This document shows positions 26,593 through 36,277 of a DNA stretch of 64,000 bases, piece after piece. Below the pieces are notes generated by a model. That model was not told the DNA's origin and ran no database searches. It saw only the letters and a program-made list of their open reading frames with translations. Within the stretch, counting starts at the first letter, position 1. The number at the start of each line of letters is the position of its first letter. Both the position numbers and the translations under genes were made by a program. The DNA is from Bacteroidia bacterium. GTDB lineage: Bacteria > Bacteroidota > Bacteroidia > Bacteroidales > Prolixibacteraceae. The DNA lies in assembly GCA_026391315.1 (NCBI GenBank), contig JAPLDT010000013.1, forward strand, positions 19,217 to 83,216. Reading direction: 5' to 3'.

Positions 26593-27246
26593 ATGAAGAT
26601 ATTAACAATGATTGTGTTACTAGTTGCATTGGTCTCTTTCAAGTCGAAAGCTCAGAAAGATACGACAGCCACAGTCGATTTGCTTGGGGAAATGAACAAA
26701 ACTGCGCCTGAAAAGACCAAGCTGTTGCCCGATAAAATACTTTTCACCCAACGGATTTTCTGGGGAGAGAAGGGGTTAATGCGCTCTTTTGACGCTTTTG
26801 AACTGACTCCCGAAAAGAGACAGAAGGAGCTTAAGGTCAGACGGACGATGCTGGTCGCGCACCAGATTATGGGAATGGTAACATTGGGGGGAATGGTGGC
26901 CGAAGGTATTGTCGGAGCCAAACTATACAATCAGCAGCAAAATGGCACTTTTGACCACAACTTAAGACAGACACACGAGGCAATCGCTTCAGTTGTTAAT
27001 GTTACCTATTTTAGTACAGCTGCGCTCTCTCTTTTTGCACCACCAAAAATGCTTAACGAGCGAAAAGGATATAGTAGTATCAAACTTCACCGTGGGTTGG
27101 CAATTATTCATTTATCGGCCATGATTGCTACTAACGTCCTGGCGGGCATGCTCGAAGGTAATCCTAACCTCAAACCATACCATCGCGCTGCAGCATATAC
27201 CGCTTTCGGGGCCTTTGCCGCTTCGATGATCGTAATCAAGTTCTAG
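26593..27246 (+). CDS. Predicted four-helix, His-rich membrane protein (cytochrome b561-like)
   Basis: I do not recognise this 217-residue protein by sequence, but its layout is informative. After a signal-like N-terminus (KILTMIVLLVALVSFKSKA) come about 60 soluble residues and four hydrophobic helices at roughly 87-108, 126-148, 164-188 and 196-215. Each helix begins with a His: H90, H128, H166 and H197, with an extra H173. In alternating helices this places H90/H166 on one face and H128/H197 on the other, as expected for two heme sites in b561-type cytochromes. The next gene encodes YceI, whose E. coli homologue is paired with the b561 protein YceJ. Heme binding is inference. An upstream in-frame ATG at 26569 is less likely. 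Confidence 0.5.
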   Translation: MKILTMIVLLVALVSFKSKAQKDTTATVDLLGEMNKTAPEKTKLLPDKILFTQRIFWGEKGLMRSFDAFELTPEKRQKELKVRRTMLVAHQIMGMVTLGGMVAEGIVGAKLYNQQQNGTFDHNLRQTHEAIASVVNVTYFSTAALSLFAPPKMLNERKGYSSIKLHRGLAIIHLSAMIATNVLAGMLEGNPNLKPYHRAAAYTAFGAFAASMIVIKF

Positions 27247-27303
27247 AGGGCAAAATCATAAAACTTTCCAAAAACAAAATCGTACAAGGAATAAAAAAAG
27301 CTT

Positions 27304-27846
27304 ATGAAAAAACTTGGTTTATTGCTGATTTGCCTCGCGTTGGTTGTCAGTTCATTTGCACAAAATAAAGTTAAGGTAAGTAATGTGAAGGAAGAATCAT
27401 CGATTACTTATGCGATGAACCATCCGCTACATGCCTGGACTGGCGAGAGCAAGGAGATCAACTCAGTTATCCTGACCGATGATGCCCGAAGCACTATTTT
27501 TCAGGTTGCCGTGTCTGCAAAAGTCTCCACTTTCGACAGCAAAAATGCAAACCGCGATTCTCATATGATGGAGGTCACAGAAGCATTGAAATATCCGAAT
27601 GTCACCTTTGTAAGTTCTTCTGTTACCATCGAAGGCGGTGATTTTACCTCAACAGGAACCATGACTTTTCATGGTATCAGTCAGCCGGTTGCTTTAAAGG
27701 GGAAATTTACCAAAGAGGGGAATAAACTTACTTTCACTGGAAATTTCCAGCTTAAGATGACTCAATTCAAGATTGATCCACCTTCGCTGATGGGAATCAG
27801 TACCAACGACGATTTCAAGCTGGACTTCAAAGTGGTTTATCAATAG
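27304..27846 (+). CDS. YceI family periplasmic lipocalin-like protein
   Basis: A 180-residue exported protein: signal peptide KKLGLLLICLALVVSSFAQ followed by the YceI beta-barrel with ITYAMNHPLHAWTG, FQVAVSAKVSTFDSKNANRDSHMMEVTEALKYPNVTF and TGTMTFHGISQPVALKGKF. YceI proteins bind isoprenoid-type lipids such as polyprenyl chains or quinones in the periplasm. It lies 57 bases after the His-rich membrane protein, paralleling the E. coli yceJ-yceI order, so a joint role in quinone-linked redox is plausible. It converges on the nucleoside kinase gene, with a 7-base overlap of the ends. Confidence 0.9.
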   Translation: MKKLGLLLICLALVVSSFAQNKVKVSNVKEESSITYAMNHPLHAWTGESKEINSVILTDDARSTIFQVAVSAKVSTFDSKNANRDSHMMEVTEALKYPNVTFVSSSVTIEGGDFTSTGTMTFHGISQPVALKGKFTKEGNKLTFTGNFQLKMTQFKIDPPSLMGISTNDDFKLDFKVVYQ

Positions 27847-29504
27847 TCGAAACTGCTTCCTCCAAGAAATTCTCTCAATACAGATGTTGGTGGAATCTCA
27901 GTCTCAGAAATAAAACTGAAGTAGGAGATAAACACGATAAGTCTGGCAGCTTCCGAATATTGGGCTTCATTCTCTTTGACGGTTTTTAGCAGGATATTGG
28001 CGTATCTTTTCAAAACAGCCAACTCATAAACCAGTGCAGAGTTAAAGATGATATCGGCGTTTTCCTGGTAAGGAAAGATATACTTCTCTTCGCCGCGCCG
28101 CACACTTGGCCACCGCTGGATGGTTGTTGAGGCACTGTATCCCCTGTATTTCGCGTCCCTGATCATTCTGCGCAACAACCGGTTGTCGGTGGTTGGAACA
28201 TAGGTATGTTCATCTATCGAGATTTGAGTCAGTGCAGAGATGAAAATTTTATAGCATTTTTCCGGTTCAATCATGGGGATTAATCCGGGGTTGAGGCCAT
28301 GAATTCCTTCAATGATCAATATATGGTCCTTATCCATTTGTAGGAATTCGTCCTTGAAAGTTCTTTCGCCAGATTGAAAGTCAAACCGTGGCATTTCAAC
28401 CCTTTCACCATTCATAAGTTTGACCAGAACCTGGTTGAAGTATTTGATGTCAATCGCTTCGAGCGCCTCAAAGTCGAATGCCCCATGTTCATCTAGTGGA
28501 GTGTGATCACGATCCACGAAAAAATCGTCGAGCGAGATTTGAATGGCATGTAAGCCATTGACGGCCAATTGTACGCTGAGACGTTTGCTGAAAGTTGTTT
28601 TTCCGGAACTTGATGGCCCTGCTATAAGAACCAGGTTGACTTTGTCGTGTCTTTCGGAGATGATGGTGGCTATCTCTGCAATCTTCTTTTCGTGCAGCGC
28701 CTCCGATACTTTGATCACATCACCTGCATGGCCACTGGCAGTCATCTGGTTGAGGTGAGAAATGTCGTTCACCCCAAGAAGGGCGGTACGTTGCTTGTGT
28801 TCACTGAAGATTTCAAACAACTTCTCCTGTTCGATGGCCGGCTCCAGTTCATCCATGTCGTTTTGCTTGGGAAAACGGAGCAGCAGTCCGTCGAAATATT
28901 TTTCCAGGCCAAATTTGCCAATCTGCCCGGTTGAGATGAGTTGATGGCCATAGAAAAAATTGTAATGGCCACCCAACTCAAAAATCGGTGCATACAACCG
29001 GCCATATCCTTTAAAAAGTTCCGCTTTCCTGGTAAGGCCCTCCTGTTCATATAGTTCAGTGGCCTTCTCTGTAGGCATTGCTTTGCGTTCGATTGGGAGG
29101 TTTTGGTGGATAAGGTTTTTCATCTCCTCTTTGACCTGCCAGATATCTTCTTCAGTGAGCTGATGGTCAAGCTCTTCGATGCGGCAATAGTAGCCTTTGG
29201 AGATAGCATGGTCGATCTTCAGCTTTGCTTCCGGCCATAGGTTTTTAACAGCGGTATAGAGGATGAATGAGAGGGTACGAAGATAGAGCCGCTGTCCATC
29301 CAGGTTGGCGTAATCGAAAAATTCGATCCGCTTGGGTTTGACCAACTCAAAATCCATCGGTTTTACCCTATTGTTTACGTAGGCCCCGCAGATGGGACCC
29401 ACCAGGGATATACCTATTTTTTTTGCAATTTCCGAGAGGGTGGTTCCTAGCGGGAAGATGTCGCTGGTACCGGTATTGACACAATAAATCTCTATATTCT
29501 TCAT
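27840..29504 (-). CDS. Nucleoside (uridine) kinase with TGS and ThrRS-like domains
   Basis: A 554-residue protein: an N-terminal TGS domain (residues about 1-60), a threonyl-tRNA synthetase second-additional-domain-like region (about 60-240), and a C-terminal P-loop kinase of the uridine kinase/phosphoribulokinase family with GPSSSGKTTFSKRL and LDDFFVDRDHTPLDEHGAFDFE. It probably phosphorylates uridine or cytidine; the role of the tRNA-synthetase-like part is unknown. I start at ATG 29504 rather than 29522, because a TAAATTTG -7 element (minus strand, 29520-29527) overlaps the upstream codons. Confidence 0.85.
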   Translation of the reverse strand: MKNIEIYCVNTGTSDIFPLGTTLSEIAKKIGISLVGPICGAYVNNRVKPMDFELVKPKRIEFFDYANLDGQRLYLRTLSFILYTAVKNLWPEAKLKIDHAISKGYYCRIEELDHQLTEEDIWQVKEEMKNLIHQNLPIERKAMPTEKATELYEQEGLTRKAELFKGYGRLYAPIFELGGHYNFFYGHQLISTGQIGKFGLEKYFDGLLLRFPKQNDMDELEPAIEQEKLFEIFSEHKQRTALLGVNDISHLNQMTASGHAGDVIKVSEALHEKKIAEIATIISERHDKVNLVLIAGPSSSGKTTFSKRLSVQLAVNGLHAIQISLDDFFVDRDHTPLDEHGAFDFEALEAIDIKYFNQVLVKLMNGERVEMPRFDFQSGERTFKDEFLQMDKDHILIIEGIHGLNPGLIPMIEPEKCYKIFISALTQISIDEHTYVPTTDNRLLRRMIRDAKYRGYSASTTIQRWPSVRRGEEKYIFPYQENADIIFNSALVYELAVLKRYANILLKTVKENEAQYSEAARLIVFISYFSFISETEIPPTSVLREFLGGSSFDY

Positions 29505-29560
29505 AACTGATTCGTTTCTCAAATTTACTGAAAAAAAGGCCGGATGGATTATTTCGGAAC

Positions 29561-29592
29561 AAAAAAAGCCCCGGGAAACCGGAGCTTTTTTT
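29561..29592 (-). terminator. Rho-independent terminator after the small thioredoxin operon
   Basis: On the minus strand an AGCTCCGG stem pairs with CCGGGGCT around the loop TTTC, followed by seven Ts (one G-T pair in the stem). A-runs on the other side make it bidirectional in form. Confidence 0.8.
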
Positions 29593-29611
29593 GTATGATC
29601 GCTAAAAGCAA

Positions 29612-29854
29612 TTATTTCTTGTCGATTTTGCTTTCCAGTTCGTCGAGACGGTCGTTGGCTGAATGCACCATCATGGTAATACGGACAAACGGACCAGCCA
29701 ATAAAAACAAAGCCAGTGAAATGGCAAAACCATGCCAGGCATAAGGTAGATCGGTATGCATTAAACTACAAACAATACCGGAAAGACCAATCAATGCTGC
29801 GATAATACCTCCCGGTACACCCAGCGGACACCTCAGTTTTTTCTTTGTTTCCAT
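29612..29854 (-). CDS. Small two-helix membrane protein, unknown function
   Basis: A protein of about 80 residues with two hydrophobic segments (GGIIAALIGLSGIVCSLM and HGFAISLALFLLAGPFVRI) and a charged C-terminal helix (NDRLDELESKIDKK). I do not recognise the family. It starts two bases after the stop of the thioredoxin-like gene upstream and is followed by a good terminator, so the two form a small operon. A TTG at 29860 would add two residues. Confidence 0.6.
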   Translation of the reverse strand: METKKKLRCPLGVPGGIIAALIGLSGIVCSLMHTDLPYAWHGFAISLALFLLAGPFVRITMMVHSANDRLDELESKIDKK

Positions 29855-29856
29855 AC

Positions 29857-30126
29857 TCAATAAGTTTTAAGTTTATTTATCAAATCTTGTTTCGAAGGTA
29901 CTTCCCTGAAAACAATTTTATTATCGACCAAAAGGGTTGGTACTGCATAAATTCCTAATTTCATGGTTCTTATCATGCCGGAAGGCATATTGGCCAACGT
30001 GGTTTCGAACTTGAATTTCTCTCCAAATTCGGGTAAAACCGCTTGAAGCATGCGCTTCAGTGTCCTGCAATTTGGACAGGTTAAAGTATAAAACATTTCG
30101 ATAACAATGGGCTCTTTTTCCTTCAT
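29857..30126 (-). CDS. Small thioredoxin/glutaredoxin-like protein with CPNC motif
   Basis: An 89-residue thioredoxin-fold protein with the active site CPNC in FYTLTCPNCRTLKRML and the cis-Pro segment YAVPTLLVDNKIV. It has no signal peptide and so is likely cytoplasmic, where it may reduce disulfides; the family resembles small redox-active disulfide proteins. The last residues overlap the start area of the downstream two-helix protein. A TAACTTTG -7 element on the minus strand lies at 30152-30159, followed by GGATAAAG repeats. Confidence 0.75.
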   Translation of the reverse strand: MKEKEPIVIEMFYTLTCPNCRTLKRMLQAVLPEFGEKFKFETTLANMPSGMIRTMKLGIYAVPTLLVDNKIVFREVPSKQDLINKLKTY

Positions 30127-30170
30127 GTTTATTCTAACGAGTTTAATGATTCAAAGTTACAAGGAAAAGA

Positions 30171-30331
30171 AGGATAAAGGATAAAGTATGGGGGAAAGGA
30201 TAAAGGATAAAGTCAAAAGGATAAAGTGAGCCCCGCACGTTTTTCTTGTTTAAACTAAAAAATATTATGATTCAAATATTGATCGCGGCGTTTCCCCCTT
30301 TATCCTTTTGACTTTATCCTTTATCCTTTTT
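30171..30331. repeat. Inverted pair of GGATAAA arrays downstream of uvrA
   Basis: A + strand array of GGATAAA units at 30171-30227 faces a complementary array at about 30294-30331, with a core of about 65 bases. The right array begins at the uvrA stop codon, where GGATAA encodes the last Gly and the stop. A CRISPR was considered and excluded: units are 7 bases and have no spacers. Confidence 0.8.
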
Positions 30332-33166
30332 TACTAGCTCTTCTATCAAATACTTGGCGGTATACGAATCCTCATTTTTCACCATATCCTCCGGCGTCCC
30401 GCAGCAAAGCAGCCTTCCTCCTTCGCGCCCGCCTTCCGGTCCGATGTCGATGATGTGATCGGCCATTTTTATCACCTCCATGTTGTGCTCGATCACAATT
30501 ACCGTATTTCCCCGCTCGACGAGTTTGTTGAGGACGTCAAGCAACACACGGATGTCTTCGAAGTGCAGTCCGGTAGTAGGTTCGTCCAGGATGTAGAGGG
30601 TCCGGCCAGTATCCCTTTTGCTTAGTTCGGTGGCAAGTTTTACGCGCTGGGCTTCACCTCCGGATAGTGTAGTTGAAGCCTGGCCAAGGGTGATATAGCC
30701 CAGGCCAACTTCATCGATGGTCCGCAATTTGTGCGAGATCGCAGGAATATTTTCGAAAAAGGTGACCCCTTGCTGGATGGTCATATCCAACACATCGCTG
30801 ATTGATTTACCCTTGAACCTGATCTCGAGGGTCTCGCGGTTGTATCGCCTTCCGTTGCATTTGTCGCAATGAACATAGACATCTGGCAGGAAATTCATCT
30901 CAATGGTTTTGAGTCCGGCCCCTTCGCAGGCCTCGCAGCGTCCACCTTTCACATTGAAGGAGAATCGACCGGGCTTGTATCCCCTGATCTTGGCTTCAGG
31001 CAGTAGGGTGAAAAGCGTCCTGATTTCGGTGAAGACACCACAGTAAGTCACAGGATTCGACCGGGGTGTTCGTCCGATAGGGGATTGGTCCACCTGAACC
31101 ACTTTGTCCAGATGCTCTATCCCGACGATGGACTGGTAAGCCAATGGATCATCGAGCGATTTGTAAAAATGTTGACTCAGAATAGGAAGCAGCGTTTCGT
31201 TGATCAAAGTAGATTTCCCGCTTCCAGAAACACCTGTCACACAGATAAATTTTCCCAACGGGAAATCGACATCGACCGACTTCAGGTTGTTGCCTGATGC
31301 TCCTTTGAGAGATAAGATTTTGCCATTTCCTGTCCTCCTGACTTTGGGAACTTTGATCTCTTTCTTTCCGGTCAGGTAGAGCGAAGTGAGTGTGTCGATC
31401 TTCAATACTTCTGTTGGGGTACCGGCGGCAACGATCTCTCCGCCGAAGCGGCCTGCATGGGGTCCCATGTCGATCAGGTAGTCGGCCTGCAACATCATGT
31501 CGCGGTCGTGTTCGACCACGATGACCGAGTTGCCGGTGTCGCGCAGTTGCTGAAGCGACCGGATAAGCCGCAGGTTGTCGCGGTGGTGAAGTCCGATGCT
31601 GGGCTCATCCAAAATGTAAAGCACATTGACGAGTTGCGATCCGATCTGTGTAGCCAGTCGGATTCGTTGCGATTCGCCCCCCGAAAGGGTAGCCGACGGG
31701 CGGTCGAGAGACAGGTAGTTCAATCCGACATCCAGCAGGAAACTCAGTCGGGTAACGATCTCCTTGTTCACTTCAGACGCAATCTGCAGTTGCCGCTTGC
31801 TCATCCGTTCTCCGATGCCGGTAAAGAAGGAGGAGAGTTCGCTGATATCCATCATGGCAAGTTCGGCGATATTTTTTCCGTCAATTTTGAAGTGAAGCGG
31901 TTCTTCTTGTAACCTCTGACCGTTACAGTCGGGGCATTTGCAGGTTTTGTGAAACTGATCAGCCCATTTCTGGGCACTTTTGGAGAGGTTATCGCTCTTT
32001 TCGTTCACCACATATTTGACAATCCCTTCGTAGGTCATTGTGTAGTCGATGGAGCTGCCCAGCGGCGAATTTTTCAACTGAATCCGTTCGCCGGTTCCAT
32101 GAAGGATGGCATTCAGGGTCTCCTCATCGATCTCGCCGACAGGCGTCTTCATGGTGAAGTGGTATTTCTCGGCCAAAGCCTCCAGTTGCCAGAAGATGAG
32201 GGTATTTTTGTAGGGTCCCAACGGTGCGATACCACCCTGAATGATGGAAAGGGTTGGATCCGGGACGATTTTAGCAAAATCAATCTCGTTGATTTCACCC
32301 AGTCCGTTGCATTTTTGACAGGCGCCCTGGGGCGAGTTGAAAGAGAAACTGTGCGGAGCCGGATCGTTGTATGAGATGCCGGTTGTGGGGCACATCAGGT
32401 GACGGGAAAAATAGCGAACCGAGCCGGCATCGGGATCCAGGATCATCACAATGCCTTCGCCATGTTTCATTGCTCTGTCGAGAGATTCGCGAAGGCGTTT
32501 CCTGTCTTTTTCCTCTACTACCAGTTTGTCAATCACCATTTCAATGTGGTGACTCTTGTACCTGTCTACTTTGTAACCGTGTGTCAGCTCGACGATCTCA
32601 CCATCCACCCGTGCATGCAGAAATCCGCGCCTGCGAATCTGCTCGAAGAGTTCACGGTAGTGTCCTTTTCGCCCTTTGACGATGGGCGCCAGCAGGATGG
32701 TGCGTTTGTTGCTGTAATTTTCAAGAATGAGGTCGATGATCTGATCATCGCTGTATTTCACCATCTTTTCGCCGGTGTTGTACGAGAAGGCTTCTCCGGC
32801 ACGGGCAAAAAGCAGACGGAGAAAGTCGTAGATCTCAGTGACCGTTCCCACCGTTGACCGTGGGTTTTTGTTGGTGGTCTTTTGCTCTATCGAGATGACA
32901 GGACTCAATCCGGTGATTTCGTCCACATCGGGACGTTCCATATTGCCAAGGAAACTTCTGGCGTACGCAGAGAAGGTCTCGATGTACCTCCTCTGTCCTT
33001 CGGCATAAATGGTGTCAAAGGCAAGTGAAGATTTCCCGCTGCCACTCAATCCGGTGATAACAGTCAGCTTGTTGCGCGGAATTTCAACAGTTATATTTTT
33101 CAGGTTATGCTCACGGGCTCCCCTAACTACAATTTTCTCTTGGCCGTCCATGTACTGATATTTCAA
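30314..33166 (-). CDS. uvrA: Excinuclease ABC subunit A (UvrA)
   Basis: UvrA recognises bulky DNA lesions in nucleotide excision repair together with UvrB. The 950-residue protein has two ABC ATPase modules: [22 protein letters not shown] with [12 protein letters not shown], and [15 protein letters not shown] with [12 protein letters not shown]. Zinc-finger cysteines are seen in [19 protein letters not shown] and CEACEGAG...CDKCNGRRY. The C-terminal KKDKG and the stop lie within a GGATAAA repeat array. It starts three bases after the lytic transglycosylase gene and shares its promoter. Confidence 0.97.
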   Translation of the reverse strand: MKYQYMDGQEKIVVRGAREHNLKNITVEIPRNKLTVITGLSGSGKSSLAFDTIYAEGQRRYIETFSAYARSFLGNMERPDVDEITGLSPVISIEQKTTNKNPRSTVGTVTEIYDFLRLLFARAGEAFSYNTGEKMVKYSDDQIIDLILENYSNKRTILLAPIVKGRKGHYRELFEQIRRRGFLHARVDGEIVELTHGYKVDRYKSHHIEMVIDKLVVEEKDRKRLRESLDRAMKHGEGIVMILDPDAGSVRYFSRHLMCPTTGISYNDPAPHSFSFNSPQGACQKCNGLGEINEIDFAKIVPDPTLSIIQGGIAPLGPYKNTLIFWQLEALAEKYHFTMKTPVGEIDEETLNAILHGTGERIQLKNSPLGSSIDYTMTYEGIVKYVVNEKSDNLSKSAQKWADQFHKTCKCPDCNGQRLQEEPLHFKIDGKNIAELAMMDISELSSFFTGIGERMSKRQLQIASEVNKEIVTRLSFLLDVGLNYLSLDRPSATLSGGESQRIRLATQIGSQLVNVLYILDEPSIGLHHRDNLRLIRSLQQLRDTGNSVIVVEHDRDMMLQADYLIDMGPHAGRFGGEIVAAGTPTEVLKIDTLTSLYLTGKKEIKVPKVRRTGNGKILSLKGASGNNLKSVDVDFPLGKFICVTGVSGSGKSTLINETLLPILSQHFYKSLDDPLAYQSIVGIEHLDKVVQVDQSPIGRTPRSNPVTYCGVFTEIRTLFTLLPEAKIRGYKPGRFSFNVKGGRCEACEGAGLKTIEMNFLPDVYVHCDKCNGRRYNRETLEIRFKGKSISDVLDMTIQQGVTFFENIPAISHKLRTIDEVGLGYITLGQASTTLSGGEAQRVKLATELSKRDTGRTLYILDEPTTGLHFEDIRVLLDVLNKLVERGNTVIVIEHNMEVIKMADHIIDIGPEGGREGGRLLCCGTPEDMVKNEDSYTAKYLIEELVKKDKG

Positions 33167-33169
33167 AAA

Positions 33170-34111
33170 TTATAATCCAAAGGTGCGGGTGCCAGGTTCA
33201 GGAATTTTGATCGAATAGCTCTTCCTGGAGGGATTTTTAAGATAGGACTGTCGAAGCCAGGGATTGAAATATTTTAAAATTTTGTAGTTGATGCCTTGAT
33301 TGTGAGCATAATTAGCAAGGTTCGTTACACTGCCGGAAACAACCACCACTTTACAGGAAAGAACAGGATATTTCTCTTCTTCAGTAACTTTGAAGCCGTA
33401 TTTTTCCGGATTTTCCAGAATCAGTTTCAAAGCAAGGATCCTATACACATACCTGGCAGTCTCATCGTTAAGCTGCAGATCAAAATAATTTCTGCTGTCC
33501 TGCAACTCCGTTTGCCGTTTGATTCCACTGATTCCCGCATTGTAGGAGGCTGCGACATTTACCCAGTTCCCATATTGATGGTACGCGTGATTCAGGTAGC
33601 GACAGGCTGCTTCGGTCGACTTTTCCGCATGGTAGCGCTCGTCTACCTCATTGCTGACTTCCAGACCATTTTCCAGGGCCGCTTTTTTCATCAGCTGCCA
33701 CAATCCTACTGCACCGGCAGGTGAAGTCACCTTTTCCTGGAAACCACTCTCTGCCAGGGAGAGATATTTGAAGTCGTTGGGAATGTTGTTTTTCTTCAGG
33801 ATCGGTTCAATCAGATGGAAATAACGTTTTGATTTTTTAAAATAGAGGATAGTCTGCGATTGGAAATAGCTGTTGGCAAGAAGTTCCCTGTCCAGCGACT
33901 CACGAACATCAAAATTTGTGAGGGAAATTGTCTCTCCGGCAAATATTATAGATGTGGGCAGTTCTACAGGTGAATTATAGGTTTTTGTCGCCTGTTCCTG
34001 CGGCTTAACCGCCGGAGCAGAGTTGATAAACAAACCGAGTGATATAACGCAAATAGCTATCAATGAAAATATTAACGCAAATTTAGTGAGGGGAATTCTA
34101 TTCTTATCCAT
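33170..34111 (-). CDS. Lytic transglycosylase (SLT/MltD-like)
   Basis: A 313-residue exported protein that should cleave peptidoglycan glycan strands. A signal anchor lies at about 9-28 (TKFALIFSLIAICVISLGLF). The SLT domain shows the catalytic Glu121 in LSLAESGFQEKVTSPAGAVGLWQLM and the later AASYNAGISGIKR and LALKLILENP motifs. The C-terminal part (TNLANYAHNQGINYKILKYFNPWL) resembles a degenerate LysM-like glycan-binding segment. It lies immediately upstream of uvrA on the same strand; the pairing is positional, not functional. Confidence 0.88.
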   Translation of the reverse strand: MDKNRIPLTKFALIFSLIAICVISLGLFINSAPAVKPQEQATKTYNSPVELPTSIIFAGETISLTNFDVRESLDRELLANSYFQSQTILYFKKSKRYFHLIEPILKKNNIPNDFKYLSLAESGFQEKVTSPAGAVGLWQLMKKAALENGLEVSNEVDERYHAEKSTEAACRYLNHAYHQYGNWVNVAASYNAGISGIKRQTELQDSRNYFDLQLNDETARYVYRILALKLILENPEKYGFKVTEEEKYPVLSCKVVVVSGSVTNLANYAHNQGINYKILKYFNPWLRQSYLKNPSRKSYSIKIPEPGTRTFGL

Positions 34112-34149
34112 CTTTCGGTACTTTCGGAGTTAACAATTGGATTAATCTG

Positions 34150-34180
34150 CAAAGATACTTTTTTATGACGAAGGAGACAA
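34150..34180 (-). promoter_or_regulatory. Predicted promoter of the transglycosylase-uvrA pair
   Basis: Read on the minus strand: TTG at 34180-34178, a 20-base spacer and TATCTTTG at 34157-34150, about 40 bases before the transglycosylase start. This is a close match to the Bacteroidota consensus. Confidence 0.5.
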
Positions 34181-34202
34181 TTGATTTCACGAAAGAAAGT
34201 GG

Positions 34203-34311
34203 AATATGCAAATTGGTAAATATGAAAATGTGATACTCAGAAGCTCCCTGAGCTTGTCGAAGGGTCGAAGATTAAACCCTACCGAAGCCGGTCCCTGAGC
34301 TTGTCGAAGGA
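34203..34311 (+). repeat. TGAAAATG tract and two GGTCCCTGAGC-type elements
   Basis: Upstream of the transglycosylase gene lie a TATGAAAATGTG-type tract (34203-34235) and two elements with the GCTTGTC variant at 34242-34265 and 34288-34311. The rest of the 280-base spacer holds no recognisable gene. Confidence 0.7.
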
Positions 34312-34391
34312 GGAAATTTGGGAAAAGTGATAAGCATTGGAGCGTCTTAAGCGTCCTAAATATCCTGCGATTTCTGAGAGTTGAACGGCGA

Positions 34392-35714
34392 TTATTCGAA
34401 GGAGAAGGTCAATCCGGTGAAGATTCCCATTTGCAACGGTTTGAAATTGACCATTTCGTTGCTGCTTACCGAATGCATGTACTGTTTTAATCTTGGCTCA
34501 ACCGTTAACACCAGGTTTTTGGCCAGACCATATCCAAATTCTACTCCAGCTGATCCTGAATAGATGACATCGCGCAAATTGTCTGTATTCCCCTGTGATA
34601 ATTTAATGCCATTTTCTGTGATGGAGGCGATGTTTCCAATTAGAATATTGGTACTGATACCGCCAGTTACTCCCACCGAGAACTTGCTGTCGATCAGCTT
34701 ATAAGTGGCCTGAACCGGAATCTCAAGATATTTGAAATCCTGAGAGATATCCGATGCGAAAACATTGGTGGCAGCCGATTGTAAACCGTTTGCTATAGCC
34801 TGCATTCCGTTTGAATATACGATACTGGATTTAGATGGAAGGTAAAGGGAAACATCCCTTGAGATACTGGCGCTCTTCTCAACAGGCTCCAGGTAGGTTA
34901 TGCCTGATTTTGCGCTCAGCGTATAGGCTGAATGGGTACCCTGTTTCATCTGAGAATAACGGACACCGGTACTAATACTAACTCTTTTGTTCAGCTGGTA
35001 AGATGCTATCATACCCCCGCTAACAGTACTCATTGACTTGGTAGCCGAATTTCCGCCCGAAATTTGCGGAGCAAACATAGGGGAGACTTCCGCTTTTATT
35101 CTCCAGCTTCCCTTCTCCGTTTTCCTGGCTGCCGGATTGGGATAATACGAGTCGGCGAAATAGACCGGTTCTGCCTTTTTCTGTTTAGAACTGTTATTTA
35201 TATCAGTTTTTTTCTCCTCTTTGGTTACAGCAATTGTCTGTGGAAGGCTCTTTTCTGTTTCTTTACCGGTGGACACAGAGGCTATTGGTTCTTTCACTTT
35301 TGAAGATGAAGCAGCGCTGTTCCTTTTAGCCACGACAGATTTGGATTTACCATCCCGGTTCATTGCTGTTGCAGTACCCCGATGTTGTTGATCGGCAAGG
35401 AGTAATTTGTCCGGAATAGAAGCGACTGTCGCCTCTTTGAGAGGAGTTGACAGAACCGGGGAGAGTTCCTTTTGATTTTTAGAGGGGATTTTATTTTCGG
35501 AGAATTGGTTTTGATCGAGCGAAAACCATCCGGCCATGACAATGAGAATCAACCCAGCTGCAACACCGATGACAGCTTTAATCTGGTTCATTTGTCTCAC
35601 CTTACCACGGAATGCAACCTGCTGTTCGATCTGACCCATAAGATCAGCGGGAGGATTCTTTTCGAAATTCCCCAGCTTGTCTTTAAAGAGTTGATCTATA
35701 GGATGTCTTTCCAC
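34392..35714 (-). CDS. Membrane-anchored outer-membrane-barrel protein, putative anti-sigma partner
   Basis: A 440-residue protein of unusual build. Residues 1-43 are soluble and helical (HPIDQLFKDKLGNFEKNPPADLMGQIEQQVAFRG), residues about 44-63 form one transmembrane helix (IKAVIGVAAGLILIVMAGWF), residues 65-200 are a Lys/Ser/Thr-rich linker, and residues about 205-440 look like an outer-membrane beta-barrel with alternating strands ending in GIFTGLTFSFE. It follows the ECF sigma gene by two bases. The N-terminal part resembles anti-sigma factors that bind sigma in the cytoplasm, so the protein could link an outer-membrane barrel to sigma. The sigma link is inference. Confidence 0.6.
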   Translation of the reverse strand: MERHPIDQLFKDKLGNFEKNPPADLMGQIEQQVAFRGKVRQMNQIKAVIGVAAGLILIVMAGWFSLDQNQFSENKIPSKNQKELSPVLSTPLKEATVASIPDKLLLADQQHRGTATAMNRDGKSKSVVAKRNSAASSSKVKEPIASVSTGKETEKSLPQTIAVTKEEKKTDINNSSKQKKAEPVYFADSYYPNPAARKTEKGSWRIKAEVSPMFAPQISGGNSATKSMSTVSGGMIASYQLNKRVSISTGVRYSQMKQGTHSAYTLSAKSGITYLEPVEKSASISRDVSLYLPSKSSIVYSNGMQAIANGLQSAATNVFASDISQDFKYLEIPVQATYKLIDSKFSVGVTGGISTNILIGNIASITENGIKLSQGNTDNLRDVIYSGSAGVEFGYGLAKNLVLTVEPRLKQYMHSVSSNEMVNFKPLQMGIFTGLTFSFE

Positions 35715-35716
35715 AG

Positions 35717-36277
35717 TTATATCGCTTTTACTTGTATTCTTTTTTCTTCTCCAAAATTATCTGTTACCCTTTTCTGTAAAATCACCCTTGCTCTTGACAA
35801 GTTTGATTTGGAGGTGCCCTCCGAAATATTCATCATTGCCCCGATTTCCAGATGTGAATACCCCTCTATAGCGTAAAGGTTAAAAACCATTCTGTAACGG
35901 GGCGGTAATTCCTGGATCATCTTCATCAAATCATCGGCAGTAATGGAGGAGATCGTTTCTTCAACCCATTCGGTTGATTCGTAAATACTCATCTCCTCTA
36001 CCGGATAAAGCCGGTCATGTTTTCTGAACTTTTCAAGAGCCGTATTGACCATGATCCGTCTCATCCATCCTTCAAAAGAACCTTTGAATTCGAACTGTTT
36101 TATTTTGGTAAAAACCCTGACAAAACCCTCCTGCAGAATGTCTTCTGCATCGGCCGAATCCTTGGCATATCTTAGACAGACCCCGTACATCTTTCGCGAG
36201 AAAAGACGATACAGCTCAGACTGCGCCTTGCTGTTACTTTCCCAACACTTGTATATGGTATCTTCTAAATGGGTCAC
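35717..36277 (-). CDS. ECF-type RNA polymerase sigma-70 factor
   Basis: A 186-residue extracytoplasmic-function sigma factor. Region 2 is seen in RLFSRKMYGVCLRYAKDSADAEDILQEGFVRVFTKI and the DNA-binding region 4 in ELPPRYRMVFNLYAIEGYSHLEIGAMMNISEGTSKSNLSRARVIL. Such factors redirect RNA polymerase to envelope or stress genes and are held by a membrane anti-sigma protein, here probably the gene just downstream. No promoter could be assigned with confidence. Confidence 0.93.
   Translation of the reverse strand: MTHLEDTIYKCWESNSKAQSELYRLFSRKMYGVCLRYAKDSADAEDILQEGFVRVFTKIKQFEFKGSFEGWMRRIMVNTALEKFRKHDRLYPVEEMSIYESTEWVEETISSITADDLMKMIQELPPRYRMVFNLYAIEGYSHLEIGAMMNISEGTSKSNLSRARVILQKRVTDNFGEEKRIQVKAI

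Noticed and set aside
30171..30331. Possible CRISPR array in the GGATAAA repeats
   Set aside because: Units are about 7 bases, contiguous and in two orientations, with no unique spacers and no cas genes.
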